NCBI GenBank assembly: GCA_001792895.1
Contig: MARA01000052.1
Coordinates: 184,917 to 248,916 of the forward strand
DNA: 64,000 nucleotides
Origin: Lentinus brumalis
Taxonomy: Eukaryota; Basidiomycota; Agaricomycetes; Polyporales; Polyporaceae
Direction of reading: 5' to 3'
The position numbers and the translations under genes were made by a program. The notes under the pieces are model-generated. The model did not search any database. It had not been told where the DNA came from and saw only the letters and a list, made by a program, of their open reading frames with translations. This document shows positions 55,979-64,000 of this stretch, piece by piece (positions within the stretch are counted from its first letter, which is position 1; the number at the start of each line of letters is the position of its first letter).

Positions 55979-57780
55979 CCGCCGGTCGGGGAGAGGTCGC
56001 CCTTCTGGTAGAATACCAGCATACCACCCAGCACGCCCGGGCTACCGCCTACGCCCCCATGCCCGACGGTGCCCCTATATCTATTCTCCTTTCCTATCTG
56101 TCCGCTTGCGAGGAGGTCACGTCTAAACCGTCGCTCCAATCCCTCTTCTTTTCCACTGTTCCGTCAGCTCTCTCGTCCTCTGTCTCTCCGATGCGTTCCT
56201 CTGCTTCCGGCTCTCTATCTCCTACGTCGGTTCCGGTGGGTCCGGGCCGTCCGGTGGCTACATACCCAGTCTCCAAGACGAAAAGCCAACCGCAGCGACC
56301 GGTCCCCCCGAACCGCGATACCCCTCGTCTCTCCGCTACTGGTTCCAAGCCTCCGTTCACGGTTCTACTAAAAAGCAAAAAGAAATACAAGCCGGTCGCT
56401 CTCAAGGTCCGTCCTGTGATCGGCGAGCTGCCCGCAGAATACCGCATCGTCCGCAACCGGATCGGCGACCCTCTAGCCGACCTCCCGCTCCTAGACCCGA
56501 ACCCTCCGCCGTATGTTCCGACGGGACGCTACACCGCGGAGCGCAGGGAGCGTTTTCGAGCGCATCACGCGCAATGGTTACTGCCCGCCGAGCTGGACGT
56601 CCTAGACGACTTCATGTGCAAACAACAGGGAGCATTCGCGTGGGACGACTCCGAGCGGGGCAGCTTCCGGCGTGACATGTTCCCCCCAGTGCGCTTCCCG
56701 GTCATTCCGCATGTTCCGTGGGTAGAGAAGAACTTCCCTATCCCGCCCGGTATTTACGCTCAAGCCGCGGCCCTCATCCAACGGAAGATCGCCGCCGGAG
56801 TCTACGAGCCTTCCAACGCGTCCTACCGGTCCCGGTGGTTCTGCGTACTCAAGAAGGACGGCAACATTCGGATCGTCCACAGCCTCGAGCCTCTCAACAA
56901 GGTCACCATCCAGCACTCCGGAGTCCCGCCGGTCCCGGATCACCTCGCGGAACAGTTCGCCGGTCGCGCGTGTGGCACGACGTTGGACCTCTACGTGGGG
57001 TACGACGAACGGGAAATCGACGAGCGCTCGCGCGACTTAACCACCTTCCAGACGCCGTTCGGAGCTATGCGCCTTACGACGCTTCCGATGGGTTGGTCGA
57101 ACTCAGTTCCGATCTTCCACGACGACGTCACGTTCATCCTGCAGCCGGAGATCCCGCACGTAACCCTTCCCTATATCGACGATGTTACGGTCAAGGGCCC
57201 CGCGGACCAGTACAAGGTTGCCGTAGGAGGGTGGGAGATGATCCCGGCGAATCCGGGAGTCCGAAGGTACTTCTGGGAACATCTACCGGACGTCAACCGT
57301 TGCGTTCAGCGGGTCAAGCATGCCGGCGGGACGTTCTCCGGGACTAAGGCGAACATAGGACCACCGGAGTTCGTAGCCATCGGGCACTTCTGTACTCCGG
57401 AAGGGCGTAAGCCCGACGTCAAGCGCACCGAAGCCATCGCCAACTGGGGACCGTGCAAGGACCTCTCGGAGGTCCGGGCCTTCCTCGGAACGGTCGGGGT
57501 GGCCCGCATCTTCATCAAGGACTTCGCCAAGCGAGCTAACCCCCTGGTCAAGCTAACTCGGAAGGATGTTCCTTTCGAGTTCGGGGCGGAGCAGCTACAG
57601 GCGATGGCGGACCTCAAGCAGGCTCTCCTGGACTCCCCCGCCCTCCGTCCGCTCGACTACGAGTCCGACGCTCCTGTCATCCTGGCCGTCGACACCTCCT
57701 ACATCGCCGTGGGCTACCACCTCGCCCAACAAGACATCAACGACCCAAAATCCGCTACTACAATCGCTTCGGCTCTATAA
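55960..57780 (+). CDS. reverse transcriptase and start of RNase H
   Basis: The domain makes cDNA from element RNA. The frame leads from FEDLTAGRGEVALLVEYQHT through a linker into FPVIPHVPWVEKNFPIPPGI, the RT fingers SRWFCVLKKDGNIRIVHSLE, the palm TTLDLYVGYDEREIDERSRD (first Asp), FGAMRLTTLPMGWSNSVPIF and the catalytic box LPYIDDVTVKGP. The thumb and connection follow (FVAIGHFCTPEGRKPDVKRT; VRAFLGTVGVARIFIKDFAK). RNase H opens with PVILAVDTSYIAVGYHLAQ and the frame then breaks near 57738. All RT catalytic Asp residues are present. Confidence 0.88.
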   Translation, partial: SAFEDLTAGRGEVALLVEYQHTTQHARATAYAPMPDGAPISILLSYLSACEEVTSKPSLQSLFFSTVPSALSSSVSPMRSSASGSLSPTSVPVGPGRPVATYPVSKTKSQPQRPVPPNRDTPRLSATGSKPPFTVLLKSKKKYKPVALKVRPVIGELPAEYRIVRNRIGDPLADLPLLDPNPPPYVPTGRYTAERRERFRAHHAQWLLPAELDVLDDFMCKQQGAFAWDDSERGSFRRDMFPPVRFPVIPHVPWVEKNFPIPPGIYAQAAALIQRKIAAGVYEPSNASYRSRWFCVLKKDGNIRIVHSLEPLNKVTIQHSGVPPVPDHLAEQFAGRACGTTLDLYVGYDEREIDERSRDLTTFQTPFGAMRLTTLPMGWSNSVPIFHDDVTFILQPEIPHVTLPYIDDVTVKGPADQYKVAVGGWEMIPANPGVRRYFWEHLPDVNRCVQRVKHAGGTFSGTKANIGPPEFVAIGHFCTPEGRKPDVKRTEAIANWGPCKDLSEVRAFLGTVGVARIFIKDFAKRANPLVKLTRKDVPFEFGAEQLQAMADLKQALLDSPALRPLDYESDAPVILAVDTSYIAVGYHLAQQDINDPKSATTIASAL

Positions 57781-58110
57781 CCCTCAACGAGCGCGAAGCC
57801 CGTTCTCGCAGGCCAAGCTCGAGCTTTACGGACTCTACCGGACACTCGCGCACTCCGGTTCCACCTGATCGGGGTCCGCAACCTTGTCGTCGAAGTCGAC
57901 GCCCGCTACATCGAGGGTATGCTCCGGCACCCCGACTACGCCCCGTCCGCTTCGATGAACCGCTGGATAGTCTCCATCACAACCTTCCACTTCACCCTAG
58001 TCCACGTACCCGGAGTACACCACGGCCCCGACGGCTGTCGAGGCGTCCACCTCAGCCGGGGACACGCCCGAGCCGGACGATGACTTCGACGACTGGATCG
58101 ACCGGCTCTA
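57781..58110 (+). pseudogene. rest of RNase H, frame-broken
   Basis: RNase H continues in shifting frames: RYYNRFGSITLNERE, then QAKLELYGLYRTL, then FHLIGVRNLVVEVDARYIEG, then FHFTLVHVPGVHHGPDG. Each change (about 57738, 57818, 57855, 58040) is a single-base shift next to a short homopolymer. The protein blocks themselves are well preserved, which argues against long decay. Confidence 0.75.
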
Positions 58111-59651
58111 TAGCATGATGCACTTGGTCAACCCTCCTCCGACGCTCCGTTTGTCCGACGCCCCGCTACGCGCACCGGCCGCACCGGACGCGCCCTCCTT
58201 CACCATCCTCATGCAGCAAACCAGCGGAACGTCCGCGAAGCTACCGGAGGTCCCGCCGATACCGTACGATCGGTTTCCGCGGACATCCGCTGCAGCGAAG
58301 ATGGACCGACGCCTCGAGCTAGCGCGCGAGTGGTTAAGATCTCGCGAGCGCCCGTCAGAGCTCGACGACCGGGAGTTCACCCGACTCTCGAAGTGGGCCA
58401 AGGATTTCTTCGTCGACAAGGAGGGCCGCTTTGGCGCACCTCAGAAGACGGGGCCCACAAGAGGGTACTCGCACCGGACATCCGCTCGCAGGTCCTAGTC
58501 GAAATGCACGATTACATCGGACACCGCGGAATCTACGCGACCCGAGCCTTCGTCGCGGAACGTTTCTGGTGGCCGGAAATGAAGCCGACGTTGCCTGGTA
58601 CGTCCGTAGCTGTCACCTGTGCCAGATCCGCCAGACTACTCGTATCCACATCCCTCCGACCATTCCGTACCCTGCTCCGCCGATGGTCCGCGTTCACGTC
58701 GACTCTATGGATATGCCAGGGACCTACAAGCACTTCTTCCACGCTCGGTGCGCTACTACGTCCTGGGTCGAAGGCCGAGCGTCCAAGTCGCAGACCGCGC
58801 AAGTCATCGGCGACTGGCTCTACCAAGATCTCCTGTGCCGGTGGGGCGCGGTCTCCGAGATCGTGTCCGACAACGGGTCCCCCTGGATAGCCGCCCTCGA
58901 GTACCTCTCGAAGAAGTACCACGTCTTTCATATCCGTATCTCCGGCTACAATTCGCAGGCAAACGGAATAGTCGAACGACCGCACTTCCACGTCCGGGAC
59001 GGCCTCTTCAAGGCCTGCGACGGGGATGCCTCCCTATGGGTCTCCCGAGTATACACCACCCTCTGGGCGGACAGAGTCACCGTCCGACGACGCCTAGGCT
59101 GCTCTCCGTACTTCGCGGTCACCGGGACGAACCCGATCATGCCATTCGACATCGCTGAGGCGACCTACCTGATGCCGGTACCCACCAAGATGCTATCGAC
59201 CGCCGAGCTCATCGTCCGACGCGCCATCGCACTCCAGAAGCGTCCGGAGCAGCTCAGCCTCCTGCGCTCTACGGTCTTCAAGCAGCGGGTCGAGGCAGCG
59301 CAGAAGTTCGAGCAGGACCACGCTCGGACAATCAAGTCCTTCAACTTCGAGCGCGGACGCCTCGTCCTCATGCGCAATACCGCCATCGAAAAGTCCCTCA
59401 ACCGCAAGATGCGCCCCCGTTACCTCGGCCCCTACGTGGTCATCAAGCGGAACCGCGGCGGAGCATATGTCATCGCCGAACTCAACGGCGCCGTCTTCGA
59501 CCGCCCCGTCGCCGCCTTCCGACTCATCCCGTACCTCGCCCGAGAAGCTATCTACGTGCCCGACGGTGCGCTCGACGTCTCCGACGACAAGCTCCGCATC
59601 ATCGAAGCAACGGAGGTAGATGAGCAGGAGGACTTCGAGGACGTGGATTAA
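58111..59651 (+). CDS. integrase region of pol, two frame breaks
   Basis: The domain inserts the cDNA. It opens with the linker DWIDRLYSMMHLVNPPPTLR. The zinc-binding HHCC part reads VEMHDYIGHRGIYATRAFVA ERFWWPEM and then YVRSCHLCQIRQ after single-base shifts near 58455 and 58590. The DDE core shows RVHVDSMDMPGTYKHFF (D), SEIVSDNGSPW (D) and NGIVERPHFHVRDGL (E). A GPY/F-like module follows (MRPRYLGPYVVIKRNRGGAY). The tail is acidic (EVDEQEDFEDVD) with stop at 59651. No chromodomain is seen. Confidence 0.85.
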
Positions 59652-59701
59652 CCACCCCGGGTTTAGCGCCCACGGAAGCGTCGACTGAGGACAGTCGACA
59701 T

Positions 59702-59720
59702 TTCAGTGGGGAGGGGAGGG
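59702..59720 (+). promoter_or_regulatory. internal polypurine-tract copy
   Basis: TTTCAGTGGGGAGGGGAGGG lies about 50 bp after the integrase stop, in a context (GAGGACAGTCGACATTTCAG) that matches the context of the terminal tract (GAGGACGGTCCAGATTTCAG). It is therefore a duplicated motif, either an old 3' boundary or a second plus-strand primer site. Confidence 0.7.
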
Positions 59721-60094
59721 ATATCCCGCGCCAAGCACTACATTACCAGAAACTATACCTACTGTTGCCCTTTACTTACGTCCCCCAGTCCCTTCCCTAT
59801 GACAATCTATTCTCCTTCCGCACTACCGTCCGAATTTTCTCCGAGTCTCTAAGGGTCGTCTCACATTCCTTTACCTCTCCGGACCTTCCTATCAGGTTTC
59901 CTACGTGGCCAACTACCGGGCATATCGCGCCTCCGAGGCGTCCGAGCCCCGTCCGATGCGTTACAACATTCCTTTACATCTAGACACTAGTACTTACAAT
60001 TCTGCCCCTACGGCGCACCACACTATCCTTACCACTCAGTCCAATTCAAAACAAGACAGCATTCATTTTCTTTGCATATACAAAGCATTCGAGA
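59721..60094. other. non-coding spacer after the integrase
   Basis: CT-rich on the plus strand with no supported frame. It would be the 3' untranslated region of antisense gene 1. Confidence 0.4.
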
Positions 60095-62168
60095 CTACAA
60101 GGACAGACCAAGAAAATTATTACTGTACAAAACGCGACCGAAGCCCACTAACGCTCCTGCTACTGACACAGGAGGACCGTCCGAGGCGTCCGAAGCGGCA
60201 ATCAGGCGTCCCCACCCCCAGGAGCACGGAACCGGAGGAGCTTCGCGACGAGGTCCTGTCCGGGGTCCGTCGCCGCGAGCCGCGAAAAGCTGATCTTGGG
60301 AGGCAGCTCCACCCTCCTCCTCCGACCGATACTTCCCGAAGGTCTCTCCGGTGAGCTCCTTCTCCCGCGTCATCCGAGCGACGAGCTCGTGGGCCTTCCC
60401 CCAGATGTCGTACACCAGCCGGTTGGCCTCCAGCCGGTTCTCCGCGACCAGCCGGTCGAACGGCGAGAGTCCGGACAAGTCCCCCTGGTAGGGGACCGAG
60501 AAGGGAGCGGAGAACGAGACCCCCGCAGGCAAGGAGGGCCCCGCAGTCCCGGCAGGAGTCGTCGGGGCGCAGCAGGAGCGGGCGCGTTCCAGGGAAGGAC
60601 CTTGAAGACCGCCAGCCCTTGTGCTTGTCGCGGAAGGCCGCGACCTCCGCGGGCTCGACGGTCGGAGCGAAGTCCGCTGGGATCGCAGTGGGCGCGATGG
60701 CGTCGGGCAGTCCGACAGCTCGCAGCCGCTCCGCGAGTCCGTCCTGGTCGACGACTCGGAAACGCGGTCGTCCCGCTCGAAGATGGCGATGAAGCGGACG
60801 GCCATGTATCGGATGTCGGGGTTCGGGATAGGAACCCAGCCTCGCCGTTGAAGAGGGCGATGGTCTTGCGGTTCCTATCGAATGCTAAGGGTCAGCACCG
60901 CGGAAGGCAGAGAAGAGGACGGACTTACAGGACATCTCGCCGAAGACGCTGGAGCCGGTCCACCGGCACCCTTGCGCGTCCTTCTTGCACTTCTGGCAGA
61001 GGCCGACCTTCCCCGACGGGGGCAGCGGCCCCTTCGAGCGACAGTGGTCGCACTAAGGTCCTACAAGTTAGCAAACGATCGCCGGGCAGGAACGAGCGGA
61101 GACTTACTGGTCCTCGAAGGAGAGAGCACTCCCTCCTCCGAGCCGCTCGTGGGGTCGGTCTTGGGCTTCTTCCTGCCGCCGCGCCGGCCAGAGCCACTGG
61201 CGGGTTGCGCTTCTTGCTGCACTGGGCTGGGGTTCTGCGTCGTGCTGGCGAGCTCGTCGTCCTCGTGGAATTCGCGTCCTCATCGCGCCGTCGTCCTGCG
61301 GAGGCTTTGCCTGCGGAGTCTTCGGACCCGGCGGAGCCTTCGAACCCTGCGGAGTCTTCGGCCCTTGCGGAGCCTTGCGCCTTGCGGGTCTTGGGCTTGA
61401 GAAGTCGTGCGTGCGGGCGGCGGGTAGGAAGCGGGAGATCCTGAAGAGTTTCGCTACGACGTCCGGGCGAACGGGAGGTACTTGTCTTGTCCGTAAATTC
61501 GAGAGCGCGAGGCTCGAGGGGTCCGCGTTGCGAGCAAGTTCACTACACGCCGGAGGTTAGCGCAAAAAGGGACGCCTCGGAGGCGTAGGAACGTACCGTA
61601 GTCCGAGACGGCGGTCTCCGCCTTCTGGTAGACCTCAAGCCGGCTCCGCGCCAGCTTCAGCTCGTGCTCCAAGTCCCGAGCCTCCGCGACGTCCGCGGGA
61701 GTGTTCCGCCGACCGGGTTTGACGCGGCGCGACACTTCCTGGAAGCGGGCCTCGGCGTTCTTGATGCCTTCCTGGTGGAGTTGGACTTGCGCGGAGGAAG
61801 TCCGCGTCCCGGGCCAGGACCGCCTGGCTGCACTTGCGGAAGAACTCCCGCTGGAGCTCCGCGGGGCGTGCTCGCTGAACGTCCCCCAAAACGCGGGAAA
61901 GCGGGACCGGTATTCCCCGCTGGGTTCGGAAGGCGCGGCCTCCTAGAGGATTCAGTCGACCGCCCGGTTGGCCCCCGATGGCTCCGACAAACAGGGCGAA
62001 ACTCACCAGGTAGCGGAGGAAGTGCTCCGCGGCCTCCCCGTAGTATCGGCCCGAGTAGGGGTGCAGCTCGTCCAGGACGAAGCCCTCGACGAAGGAGGCG
62101 AAGTTCGAGGCGTTGGTGAAGTCCTCGGGGTCGCTGAGGTCGACGTTAGGAGAGAGAGGGGCTGCCAT
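60095..62168 (-). CDS. antisense gene 1 of the retroelement, cysteine-rich zinc-finger-like protein
   Basis: A spliced reading opposite to gag-pol. It starts at ATG 62168 (MAAPLSPNVDLSDPEDFTNA); exon 1 ends at 62007 and a 64-bp intron (61943-62006) follows. Exon 2 has a charged helix (NAEARFQEVSRRVKPGRRNT; ARDLEHELKLARSRLEVYQK). After another intron comes a Pro/Lys-rich linker with GPKTPQGSKAPPGPKTPQ repeats. A cysteine block (61052 down to about 60940) reads CDHCRSKGPLPPSGKVGLCQ KCKKDAQGC, spacing CxxC-x15-CxxC-x6-C, a zinc-finger-like pattern. A last region contains FDRLVAENRLEANRLVYDIW and ends at 60095. A TATA-like TTTAAA stands at 62231-62236. Exon 2 seems to need two one-base shifts. 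Function unknown; it may bind element RNA or DNA. Confidence 0.6.
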
Positions 62169-62230
62169 GTTGAAGCGTCGAGGAGGGAGGAAGCGGTCAA
62201 GGAGCACGAGCGCGAACCCGACGGCAGGTC

Positions 62231-62236
62231 TTTAAG
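62231..62236 (-). promoter_or_regulatory. TATA-like box of antisense gene 1
   Basis: TTTAAA about 65 bp upstream of the ATG at 62168 on the minus strand. The position suits a promoter; the function is inferred. Confidence 0.4.
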
Positions 62237-62475
62237 GGAGCCTCGGAGGCAAAAAATTTCGCGTCCTCAATCACGAACGAAGGTCAAACAATCAGGAAGC
62301 ACCGGGCTTCGCGACGTCACCGCGCCTTCGCCGTCAACGGAGTTCATCCGCTGTCATGCCGAAACGAGTAACTTTATTTCCGCTTTAGGACTATTCTACG
62401 GGCGCTCCGTCGACGCAGCGCGCCCTCCGCGCTATCCGCACGCCCTCCTGAGGAGTTCCCCGTCTCCGATCCTTC

Positions 62476-63199
62476 CTAGGCGTCCGAGCCCTCGATGATG
62501 TCTTCCCCCGCGTCGACGTCGTACACCACTCGCACCGGCGAGTCCGCTCCTAGCAGAACAAGGTCAGACCGTGCGGCACGCGTAGGAAGGGAGCGCTTAC
62601 GAGCAACTGCGCGAGTTTCGCTTCGGAGCCGGCCGTCCTCGAGTGCGATGCGCTCGCGGCGGAGCTCTTCCTGTCGCTCCGCGAGTCGACGGATCTCCGC
62701 AGTAACACGGAAGGCCAGGGCCAGGTCCGGCCGTCGGGAACGATTCAGCACTAGGAGGCACTCTCGGGCGACCTGAAGCTCGCGAGAGACGTCCAGTTCC
62801 TCGGCAGACACCGCGGCCAAGCGCAACGCCCGGCGGGAGCTGTCTATCCGGCCCAGGAAGTCTCGCACGGCAGCGTTCCGGAGGTCAGCCTCGATAGGCC
62901 ACTCCGATAAGGTCGTCCGAGTACGCTCGCATAGCTCGAGTACCTGTCCGGGGGTGCATCCGAGGATCATCAGCCCGTCCTGGGCGGAAATCAGCACCGA
63001 AGGCACTCCGGAGAGGATAGGGACGTACCAGGAGATCAGCTATCGTCGACATGTCGCGTCGCAGCTCAACCTCGTCGTCGCCGAAATTTCCAGACTCAAG
63101 GTCCGCTTCGAGGAGAGACACCGCACCATCGGCGTACCGAAGAGCGTCCTCCCTCACTGTGATCCGGAGCTCGGGCCAAGTCGCAGGTCCGTTCGGCAT
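62476..63199 (-). CDS. antisense gene 2 of the retroelement, charged helical protein, three exons
   Basis: It starts at ATG 63199 (MPNGPATWPELRITVREDAL). Introns at 62980-63028 (49 bp, GTACGT...CCCAG) and 62550-62600 (51 bp, GTAAGC...GCTAG) are exactly in phase and give 207 residues ending at TAG 62476. The protein is almost wholly helical and charged (LRRDMSTIADLL; RRLAERQEELRRERIALEDG), with coiled-coil character and an acidic C-terminus (DVDAGEDIIEGSDA). No family is recognised. A TATA-like box lies about 45 bp upstream. Correct splicing with kept frame makes a real gene likely, opposite in direction to the element transcript and next to the 3' LTR. Confidence 0.6.
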
Positions 63200-63240
63200 G
63201 GCGTTCGGTACTACAGGACAGTGCTGGATGGTACGGCGAC

Positions 63241-63248
63241 TTTAAATA
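63241..63248 (-). promoter_or_regulatory. TATA-like box of antisense gene 2
   Basis: TATTTAAA on the minus strand, 42-49 bp before the ATG at 63199. Confidence 0.45.
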
Positions 63249-63331
63249 CTCGCAGGGGCCAGCCTATCGATGGTGTCGTTCCCCCCTCATCCCGCCCGCC
63301 AATCGGATGGACCGAGGACGGTCCAGATTTC

Positions 63332-63344
63332 AGTGGGGAGGGGA
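63332..63344 (+). promoter_or_regulatory. polypurine tract before the 3' LTR
   Basis: AGTGGGGAGGGGA directly adjoins the 3' LTR, the standard site of plus-strand cDNA priming. Confidence 0.85.
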
Positions 63345-64000
63345 TGATAGGTATCGGACACGTCTATGCACGGAATTTGCGCCCTTCCGGAGGTTCCACA
63401 GGAGCGAGCCCAGTACTCCCGACCGTCCTACGTCGGCCAGTATGCTCGCCACAGCCCCATACTCCTTCCCTATCGCTCCGTCACCCCTCCTACCGTCCGA
63501 ACCCTCGCACAGGTCGGACAACGCGGTCTGCAGCCCGTCCGCACCGAGCGGCCTGTCAGACGGTTCACGTCCCCGATGAGACATCTAGCCGCAATTCCGG
63601 GGTCTCGTACGCAGCCTCGGTCACGGACGCATGGTCGGAGGGGTTCTGGAGCGTCCTTCACGCCAGTTGATTGGCCGATGTGGTTATCGCCGGAGTTGGA
63701 GCTCCGCGCCACCATCTTGGGTAAACGTCGGTCGCCAGCGCCTCGAACCGGTTGGGGCTCGGCGCGCGCGCTGGTTGGTTAGCTGTGGTTAAAGGCTGAC
63801 AGCAGGTCCGTGCGCAAGGAGCTCCGCCCGCCCCTATTGGCTCAGGACCGTTTGCGAGGGCTTTCCGAGGCTTGCGTGCTGTCGTTAGGGTAGCTTTGCT
63901 TTTGTACTTCGGTAGCACGTGTGCAATTCAGATTCCGTTCTCCCCACAGTTCAGCTCTAAGTCTACCGCCGCCGCCGTGCTCACCGTCGAAGTAGTTGCC
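63345..64000 (+). repeat. 3' LTR (cut by the window end)
   Basis: It begins TGATAGG exactly as the 5' LTR and is nearly identical to 51656-52290. A 3-bp loss (GCGGCGG to GCGG, near 63548) and a few single-base losses in short runs within the last 100 bases are the only differences noticed. About 400 bp of the LTR are missing beyond the window. Confidence 0.9.

Larger units (their letters stand above)
51656..64000 (+). mobile_element. young Ty3/gypsy LTR retrotransposon with antisense gene cassette (right end beyond the window)
   Basis: Order: 5' LTR (51656-52711), PBS, gag, protease, RT, RNase H, integrase (to 59651), first polypurine-tract copy (about 59702-59720), a 3.6-kb cassette with two minus-strand spliced genes, second polypurine tract (63332-63344) and 3' LTR (from 63345). 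RT before integrase identifies Ty3/gypsy. The two LTRs are nearly identical over the shared part, so insertion is recent. Projected total length is about 12.7 kb, very long for the family. Coding frames are broken at several homopolymers. Confidence 0.93.

Overview
The window is nuclear DNA of a filamentous fungus, most likely a mushroom-forming basidiomycete (Agaricomycetes). The genes are GC-rich and cut by many introns of about 45-65 bp with GT-AG borders. The recognisable host genes are ordinary eukaryotic ones: YTM1, adrenodoxin-type ferredoxin, zuotin, URC4, enoyl-CoA hydratase. Large intervals are nested transposons. No tRNA, rRNA or CRISPR array was seen.

Layout. 1-6.8 kb: two old LTRs of one Ty3/gypsy family flank an F-box gene; the second LTR is split by two unrelated TIR insertions, one a hAT-type MITE with a perfect 8-bp target duplication. 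7.1-8.9 kb: two unrecognised plus-strand genes. 9-13.8 kb: an SRPK/CMGC-like kinase (minus) and an unrecognised multi-exon gene (plus) beside a Helitron. 13.85-24.1 kb: a Helitron Rep-helicase gene (minus) cut in two by an apparently intact 4.3-kb hAT transposon (15491-19798) with a perfect 10-bp TIR and 8-bp duplication; without the hAT and one duplication copy the two Helitron halves are in the same frame.

25-47.8 kb is the host gene block: YTM1 (+), an MFS monocarboxylate-type transporter (-), mitochondrial ferredoxin YAH1 (+), a dead SRPK-like kinase (+), two tandem 3'-5' exonuclease domains of which the first has lost its catalytic acids (+), URC4 (+), zuotin (+), a LysM protein (-) and a mitochondrial enoyl-CoA hydratase (-). 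47.8-51.6 kb is mostly unassigned and ends in a possible ankyrin-type remnant truncated by the next element.

51656-64000 is a young, very long Ty3/gypsy retrotransposon that runs off the window. It has about 1056-bp LTRs, a PBS, gag, protease, RT, RNase H, integrase and a polypurine tract. Between integrase and 3' LTR lies an extra 3.6-kb cassette bounded by two copies of the polypurine-tract motif, carrying two spliced genes on the opposite strand, each with a TATA-like box: one with a cysteine-rich zinc-finger-like motif, one a charged helical protein. This antisense cassette is the strongest candidate for something not yet described. The pol frame is broken at several short homopolymers although the LTRs are almost identical, which suggests either uncorrected repeat-assembly indels or a defective copy mobilised in trans.
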